Shown: positions 58,674 through 64,000 of the stretch, piece after piece
How positions within the stretch are numbered: the stretch's first letter is position 1
How the letters are laid out: every line of letters begins with the position of its first letter
Assembly: GCA_047967505.1 (NCBI GenBank)
Contig: CM106541.1
Length of the DNA stretch: 64,000 nt
Strand: one strand, 5' to 3'
Origin: Dipteris shenzhenensis
Lineage: Eukaryota > Polypodiophyta > Polypodiopsida > Gleicheniales
The notes under the pieces: model-generated
The model's input: only the letters and a program-made list of their open reading frames with translations
Databases searched by the model: none
Told to the model about the DNA's origin: nothing
Program-made: the position numbers and the translations under genes

Positions 58674-59255
58674 TCAAGTTACGAAAGGTACTAAGTTTAA
58701 AGCTTGCCGAAAAGCCTCAAACTTAGGTCGAGATAGAGCCTTCGTAAAAAGATTTGCCAAGTTGTCTTCAGTGGGAACATAAGACAACTCAATATCACCT
58801 GCAAATAATCGCTCTCTGACATAGTGATAGTGAACCTCAATGTGCTTTGTGCAAGCATGAAAAACTAGATTCCGTGCGATAGCCAAAGCACTCTGACTAT
58901 CAGTAAAGATGACGGTAGAAGCAGAATGCATGCACAAAGATCTACAAGTAGCTTCCGAAGCCAAAATACACTCCACTGTAGCTGTAAAAGCCGCTCTGTA
59001 CTCAGCTTCACAGCTAGAAGTAGCAACTGTACTCTGCTTCTTGCTGAACCAAGAAACACATGAAGTACCAAGCATAAAACAATTGCCACTATGTGACACA
59101 CGAATGTCAGAACAACCAGCCCAATCACTATCAGTGAACCCATGCATGACAAGTGAACTATCAGCCCCATAAAGAAGGCCTAAATGCTGAGTGCCTTTGA
59201 GGTATCTGAAAACACGCTTCACAGCATGCCAATGGTGCATAGATGGGCTGTGCAT
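58674..59255 (-). CDS. Copia B RNase H domain
   Basis: An open frame of 193 codons: WHAVKRVFRYLKGTQHLGLL, FTDSDWAGCSDIRVSHSGN, STVATSSCEAEYRAA, FTDSQSALAIARN, KHIEVHYHYVRERL, YVPTEDNLANLFTKAL. The RNase H acidic residues (D of DSDWAG, E of CEAEY, D of TDSQSA) are present. It is separated from RT by a short stretch with stops (59256-59395), so it would not be made as part of an intact Pol. Confidence 0.85.
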   Translation of the reverse strand: MHSPSMHHWHAVKRVFRYLKGTQHLGLLYGADSSLVMHGFTDSDWAGCSDIRVSHSGNCFMLGTSCVSWFSKKQSTVATSSCEAEYRAAFTATVECILASEATCRSLCMHSASTVIFTDSQSALAIARNLVFHACTKHIEVHYHYVRERLFAGDIELSYVPTEDNLANLFTKALSRPKFEAFRQALNLVPFVT

Positions 59256-59395
59256 ATATCTGCTTAACTATGAGACCGCATACTATAGATCAGGTCTCGT
59301 ATGGCATAGGTAAATCAAACAACCAACTACCTGCTGATAAAGAGTGACATCACATGTACCGCTACCATCCTCAGAAAAGAAGTGAAAACCATTCT

Positions 59396-60157
59396 CTAAT
59401 GGTGTGGATACTGGCTTGCAATCCTCAAACTGAAAACGCTGCAAAAGCTGTCCAATGTCTTGGATTGTGACATTAAAATGCCCCCCTCATTGCTAGCAAA
59501 TTGAATGCCCAGATAGTAGTGCAAAAGACCGAGATCAGACATAGCAAATGTCTGCTGCAAATCAACTTTAAAATCTGCAATTTGCTGAGCATGTGTCCCA
59601 GTTACAAGCATGTCATCCACATAAAGGACTAAAAGCAGCAAATCTGTCCCACGCTTGCGGATGTAAAGAGTAGCTTCTGTAGGGCTGTTCTGAAAGCCAA
59701 GTGTGAGCAAATGAGAATGAATTCTCGAATACCAAGCCCGAGGTGCATGCTTCAGTCCATAGAGGGCCTTTTTCAAGCGGCATACCTTGCTTTTAGAGCC
59801 GTCGACCTCAAAACCAAGAGGTTGGGAAACGTAGACCTACAAATGCCCATGAAGGAAAGCTGTCTTAATATCAAGCTGATGTATCTGCCAATGAAAGTGG
59901 GCAGCAAAGGCAATTACAATGTGAATAGTAGTGATCCTGGAAGTGGGAGCAAAAGTCTCCTCAAAGTCAATGCCATGCTGCCAAGCATAGCCCTTAGCAA
60001 CAAGACGGGCTTTGTAACGGTCCACTGAACCATCAGCTTTCCGTTTGATCTTGTAAACCCACTTAGTTCCAATGGCATTCTTGCCATAAGGCAAATCGCA
60101 CAATTCCCAAGTGTCATTCTGATATATAGAATCCAATTCAGCTTGCATGGCCTTCAT
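59396..60157 (-). pseudogene. Copia B reverse transcriptase
   Basis: 60157-59837 reads MQAELDSIYQNDTWELCDLP, NAIGTKWVYKIKRKADGSVD, RYKARLVAKGYAWQHGIDFE and LDIKTAFLHGHL. After a lesion near 59830 the frame resumes (59776-59400) with KALYGLKHAPRAWYSR, LYVDDMLVTG (catalytic YVDD) and MSDLGLLHYYLGIQFASNEG. The frame break and the downstream stops disable it. Confidence 0.9.
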
Positions 60158-60384
60158 CCAACAATCATTCTAAAAGGCATCTTGATGACATAATGGCTCT
60201 TCATTGCATGTTGTAGCAACCAAAGCATAAGCAACAAAACTAGCATGCTCTTTCCGGACAGCTGCTCTCGTACAGGCTGACAAAGGAGTGTCTTGTTTGC
60301 TGTCTTTTGGTACCTTTTTAGGCTCCTGAATTTCTGCTCTTTCCTGGTCAAGAGCCCGGTGCAAATGATCCTGATCAATGATGG

Positions 60385-60606
60385 GCATATCAAGCTGAAT
60401 TTCTGCATGCACATGGGGCTGTAAATGACCAACAGATGGAGGAGGGACAACCTCAGATAGAACATCATCCTGAGCATCGCCGGTGCAAATGATACGCATA
60501 TCAAGCTGAATTTCTGCATGCACATGGGGCTGTAAATGACCAACAGATGGAGGAGGGACAACCTCAGATGGAACATCATCCGGAGCATCGGATGGAAACA
60601 AAGGCA
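60385..60606 (-). repeat. 111-bp in-frame tandem duplication in copia B linker
   Basis: Two near-identical 111-bp units encode HVHAEIQLDM plus EVVPPPSVGHLQP twice. Confidence 0.9.
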
Positions 60607-60952
60607 TCAAGCTGTCAAATATGTCTAGGGCATCAACAACAGGCTGTTTTTGACAATCCAGCAAAGGCATAGTGGAAGATTTATCAAACACAACATCCCG
60701 ACTGACAAAACACTTGCCCGTGCGGGGCTGATATAGCTTATAGCCCTTGCTCTCTGAACTATACCCAAGAAAAATGCATTTAACAGCTTTATCATCCAGC
60801 TTAGTGCGTCTCTATAAGGCACACGAGCATAAGCTAAGCATCCAAAAGTCCTCAGGTGGGAAATGCAAGGCTTACGACCCGTCCAAGCCTCATAAGGTGT
60901 GATAATCTACAATGCCTTTGTAGGACGTCTATTCAAGATGTAATTTGCACAC

Positions 60953-60957
60953 ATGAC
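60953..60957. repeat. Candidate target-site duplication ATGAC (left copy)
   Basis: The 5 bp abutting the copia C 5' LTR. The matching right copy would be outside the window. Confidence 0.35.
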
Positions 60958-61153
60958 TGTTGGGGTAAAGGCACATTGCCACCCCTTTATTAAAGATAAG
61001 ACATCTATGACTGTCTTAAGACAGTCATAGGGTAAAACCTAATCCTAATAAAACTAATGAGTTTGTGGTGTGGCTCATCACTTCACACCCACACACCTGG
61101 AGTCTTCTCTCTCTCTCTCACTCTTGCTCTTCTTCCCCCTTCAGTCCCTTTCA
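60958..61153 (+). repeat. Copia C 5' LTR
   Basis: About 196 bp, TGTTGGGG...CCTTTCA, ending 2 bp before a perfect PBS. Contains a perfect 26-bp palindrome at 61005-61030 and a pyrimidine-rich tract. The left end is also fixed by the abrupt break in the copia B integrase. Confidence 0.85.
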
Positions 61154-61155
61154 AC

Positions 61156-61167
61156 TGGTATCAGAGC
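61156..61167 (+). promoter_or_regulatory. Primer-binding site of copia C
   Basis: TGGTATCAGAGC, a perfect complement of the plant initiator-Met-tRNA 3' end. Confidence 0.9.
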
Positions 61168-62822
61168 AAGGTTTTCCTTCTACCCTTGGCCTCTCCCCTT
61201 CGACCTCTATAGGGCCGTACGGACGTACGACATCCGTACAGCCGTACGAAAGGGCGCGTGGGCACGGGATCGTCGCAGGCGCGGTCGCGGGCTGTGGCGA
61301 GGACACGGGAGCAAAGCGGGTGCGAGCGCGGTCATCGAGCGGGCGCGGGCGCAGTCATCTAGCGGGCGCGGGCGGGCACGGGCCTTTTTGCATAGCAGCT
61401 CCTAGCTGCAGCACGGCGGCGCCGCATCAAGCCAGCAGCTGCTACTAGCTGCTAAGCCTCTCGAGGCGTCGCGCAGTCTACTCCAAGGGCAGCCGTACGG
61501 ACTGCCGTACAACCGTACGGACGACGCTGCCACACTTTTTTCGACAGTTTTCCCTCTTCTGGGATTCCGTACAGGAGCCGTACATCTGTACGGATCTCCA
61601 CAGCGCAGGTACAGGGAGCTGCTTCCTACTTTTGCAGCAGGAAGTACATTTTCTTTGTTTGGGGAAGAAAGAGAGGTGAAAGCGCATTTTGCTCTTCATT
61701 CCTCTTGATTCAGGGTCTTTTTCAGTTCACAAAACTGTGTTATCTTGACAATACAGCAAGTACTTTCATTCATCTCGTGCTTGAGGTGAAGAGAACCACA
61801 GTGTGTGGTTGATTGCACAGCTATTTTGTTCTGGGAAGGTAATGCCTTGATTTTGCAAGAGGACATATGCTTTTACTGGGTTTGAATCTCAGTTTACAGG
61901 TGAGCAGATCATAGGGCTTTTGCCCGGAAGGTGATGCATTGTATGCCTTGAGGCAGTGTGGTGCTAGAGAGAGCACATTTGTCTTGATTTCCGCAGTGTC
62001 GAGGTGACATTTTCTTGCAGGTCACATTTCTTGTGCCACACTCAGAGAACTTCAGTTGAGCCACGCTTGGCCAGGGCGCATCGAGTTTACTCGGTCCCTA
62101 ACTGTCCATCGTTGACAGTGCTCAAAAGGTTCCTCATTGAGTGTTTGTACGTTGGGATCTGTGTATGTCATTTCTACACAGGGCAGTATATGCATTACAC
62201 TGGTGGATGATTTTGTCAGAGAGATTTTCATATTGCATGCTACCTCAATGTTGAGGTGTTCTCCACTTGATTCAGGTGTCAGATCAAGGGGCTTTTGCCC
62301 AGACTTTGTTTGATAGCACTTGGGTTACCGACAGAGATCTTCAGATGCATTTTCTCCCCTTGGTATAAGGGTGATTGCTTGGGATTTATCCCATTTTCTG
62401 TTGCAGGCTGTGTGACAGGCTGAAGCGTCATTTTTTTTTTTTTGGTGTTTGCCAAGTGGATTATGCATAAACTCAGTGCAATACCTCATCTGAGGTGGGA
62501 GAAGTGATCAGTACAGTCAGTACATCAGGGTTTACAGCAGTGTTTGTGCTTTGTCAGATGATGATGCACTGTTAAGCACTTGTTGAGCAACTGCAGCAGT
62601 CTGAAATTACTGTTTTTATGCCTCTTTGAGCACGGTACAGTGTCAGAAGGTACAGTATTTGCAGGGTCATTTACTGTTTTGCTGCAGATTTTTCTGACAG
62701 TAAAAACAGCACCATTGAGAGTGCTTCTAGCTCTTGAATAGAGCAGGTTTTTTCTGAGAAATCAGAATTTTTATTCAGCTTTTTTTTTACTTCCAGGGAG
62801 TCAGGTACTTTCCTTATCTGAT
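61168..62822 (+). other. Copia C untranslated leader with CCGTAC repeats
   Basis: About 1.65 kb between PBS and gag. The first 450 bp are GC-rich with about eight CCGTAC hexamers plus GTACGG inversions (61210-61250, 61480-61600) and a GGGCGCGGGC-rich stretch (61250-61380). The rest is TE leader without a convincing gene; short frames at 61065-61448 are compositional. Confidence 0.75.
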
Positions 62823-64000
62823 ATGGCATCAGGGGGAAGTGATTCTTCAATTCTGAACATAAAGAAACTGGAAGGAGCACACAACTATGCATTATGGGCA
62901 GAACAGTGCTTGAATGTACTTCTGTTAAAGAAGATTGCTAAGCCCATAAGGGTGAAGGGTGTTAAGCCATCTGACATGGCAGCTGATGACTGGGAAGAGC
63001 TTGATTTGTCCGCAAGGGCAGCTATCATGCTCACTATTTCAGACACTCTTGTGCTCAATGTTCAGGCTGAAAAGACCTCTTATGGTCTATGGCAAAGACT
63101 AGAAGAATTGTATGCCCAAAAGAGCTCAGCCAGTAAGGTTTATTGGCTGAAGAAGCTGGTTGATCTTCGCATGAAGGAAGGTACAGCTATGACCTCACAC
63201 TTGAGTGAGTTCAATGCCATCTTTCCACAGCTGATTGCACAGGGGTTGAATCTTGATGAGGAGTTCAAAGCTACTTTCTTGTTGTGTACCCTCCCTGAGA
63301 GTTGGGACACTTTCAAGACCACCCTGTCTAATTCAAATGTCACTCTTATATATGCTGATGTAGAGAGTTCTCTCCTTATGGAGGAGATGAGCAGGAAGAA
63401 TAATGCGGGCAGCAAGCCTTCAAATGCTTTGCAGGTACAGGATAGAGGCAGGACTCAGCAGAAGGGGAGATTTGCTAGTAAGTCCAAATCCCGAAGTCAG
63501 TCCCGTGGTAAAAAGGATATTGAATGCTTTTATTGTGGCAAGAAGGGACATGTGAAGTCTAAGTGCTTCAAGTTCATACGGGATCAGAAAGCCAAGAAGA
63601 CTGAAACAAAGGATGCAGGAAATGCAAGCAAAGGCAAAGGCAAGGCCAAGGCAGATGATTTGGATGCAGTGAATGTTGCAGCAGAGGACAGTGACAGTGA
63701 CATACATGATGTTTTATGCTCTTCTGCTGTAATAGCACATGCCTTGGTTATTGATGGTCACGACATGCACACCTGGCTCTTGGATTCAGGTGCCTCTTTT
63801 CATGTTACTCCTCATAGGGAGTGGTTTACTTCCTACACAGGTACTCATGGAGTTGTTCATCTTGGGAACAACTATGCATGTCAGATTGCAGGGATTGGCA
63901 GTATACAGATAGTATTTCCTGATGGACGCATATTCATGCTTGATGGTGTCCGCCATGTGCCGCAAATCAAGAAAAATCTGATTAGCACTGGCTTATTGGA
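62823..64000 (+). CDS. Copia C Gag-Pol, partial (runs off the window)
   Basis: Open from ATG at 62823 to the last base, 392 codons without a stop. The N-terminus has IKKLEGAHNYALWAEQCLNV (residues about 11-30), as in UBN2-type Gag. Capsid blocks: YGLWQRLEELYAQKS, LKKLVDLRMKEGTAMTSHLS, LLCTLPESWDTF. Zinc knuckle CFYCGKKGHVKSKC (residues about 236-249), a basic region, then protease WLLDSGASFHVTPHREWF (about residues 319-336) with an intact DSGA site. It encodes particle protein and protease; integrase, RT and RNase H would follow outside. Gag and pol appear to share one frame. Confidence 0.95.
   Translation, partial: MASGGSDSSILNIKKLEGAHNYALWAEQCLNVLLLKKIAKPIRVKGVKPSDMAADDWEELDLSARAAIMLTISDTLVLNVQAEKTSYGLWQRLEELYAQKSSASKVYWLKKLVDLRMKEGTAMTSHLSEFNAIFPQLIAQGLNLDEEFKATFLLCTLPESWDTFKTTLSNSNVTLIYADVESSLLMEEMSRKNNAGSKPSNALQVQDRGRTQQKGRFASKSKSRSQSRGKKDIECFYCGKKGHVKSKCFKFIRDQKAKKTETKDAGNASKGKGKAKADDLDAVNVAAEDSDSDIHDVLCSSAVIAHALVIDGHDMHTWLLDSGASFHVTPHREWFTSYTGTHGVVHLGNNYACQIAGIGSIQIVFPDGRIFMLDGVRHVPQIKKNLISTGLL

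Larger units (their letters stand above)
58279..60957 (-). mobile_element. Ty1/copia element, 3' half (copia B), interrupted by copia C
   Basis: From high to low coordinate on the minus strand: integrase C-terminus (VMCANYILNRRPTKAL, TPYEAWTGRKP, RTFGCLAYARVP), linker, RT, RNase H, PPT and LTR. At 60957 it is cut inside the integrase by the LTR of copia C; gag, protease and the integrase catalytic core must lie beyond copia C, outside the window. Its RNase H closely resembles that of copia A, so they are related families. Confidence 0.9.
60158..60957 (-). pseudogene. Copia B integrase C-terminus and linker
   Basis: Reads YILNRRPTKAL, an in-frame stop, ITPYEAWTGRKP, HLRTFGCLAYARVP, then after a shift KCIFLGYSSESKGYKLYQPR and CFVSRDVVFDKSS. 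The acidic Pro-rich linker contains an in-frame 37-residue duplication (period 111 bp, anchors 60385 and 60496). Confidence 0.85.
60958..64000 (+). mobile_element. Ty1/copia element, 5' half (copia C), continues past the window
   Basis: 5' LTR, PBS, a 1.65-kb leader and an open gag-protease frame, inserted in the integrase of the opposite-strand copia B. With no lesion in the visible 392 codons it is the youngest-looking element in the window. Confidence 0.92.

Noticed and set aside
61065-61448. 127- and 111-codon frames over the copia C LTR and leader
   Set aside because: They start inside the LTR and run through GC-rich leader; composition-driven.
46710-64000. Search for upstream importin exons on the minus strand
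   Set aside because: No segment resembling the importin N-terminal half was found; only transposon sequence is recognisable.

Overview
This is a stretch of a large, repeat-rich land-plant nuclear genome. It holds two spliced, conserved eukaryotic genes whose proteins read most like plant orthologues. Their introns are long (about 6 kb, 4-5 kb, and one of at least 17 kb) and packed with LTR retrotransposons (Ty1/copia and Ty3/gypsy), LINEs, a Pif1/Helitron-type helicase relic and many microsatellites. Long TE-filled introns favour a fern, lycophyte or gymnosperm, but the sequence alone does not settle the species.

Layout: 1-4.8 kb is AT-rich flank. From 4969 to 14484 (minus strand) lies a complete five-exon gene for the TRAPP subunit TRAPPC2L (yeast Tca17 family). 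Its last intron carries a degenerate LINE. Upstream of its start codon are a G-box/ABRE and a partly duplicated block. From 15 to 25 kb there is intergenic sequence with an unidentified open frame, a Pif1/Helitron-like helicase relic (18.9-19.8 kb, minus) and a copia RT scrap. At 25642-30213 sits a decayed gypsy element with both LTRs and a perfect 5-bp target duplication (AGATG), inserted in a minus-strand LINE.

From 34325 to beyond 46709 (minus strand) are the last nine coding exons (443 aa) of an importin-beta family receptor of the IPO7/IPO8/SAD2 type. All exon phases join without a break. One intron must use a GC-AG donor. The N-terminal exons are not in the window, so the next intron upstream is at least 17 kb. 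Its introns hold LINE, copia and LTR relics.

From 46.8 kb to the right edge is a nest of transposons: a LINE split by a copia element with both LTRs (46915-52868); a 1183-bp solo LTR with target duplication ATCTT (55002-56184); a second LINE copy cut by a minus-strand copia (58279-60957); and that copia itself interrupted in its integrase by a plus-strand copia (60958 to the window end) whose gag frame is still open.

No prokaryotic-type operon, CRISPR array, rRNA or tRNA gene was seen. The two host genes are independent housekeeping genes (vesicle tethering and nuclear import). The most unusual sequence is a dense CCGTAC-hexamer array in the untranslated leaders of two different copia elements.
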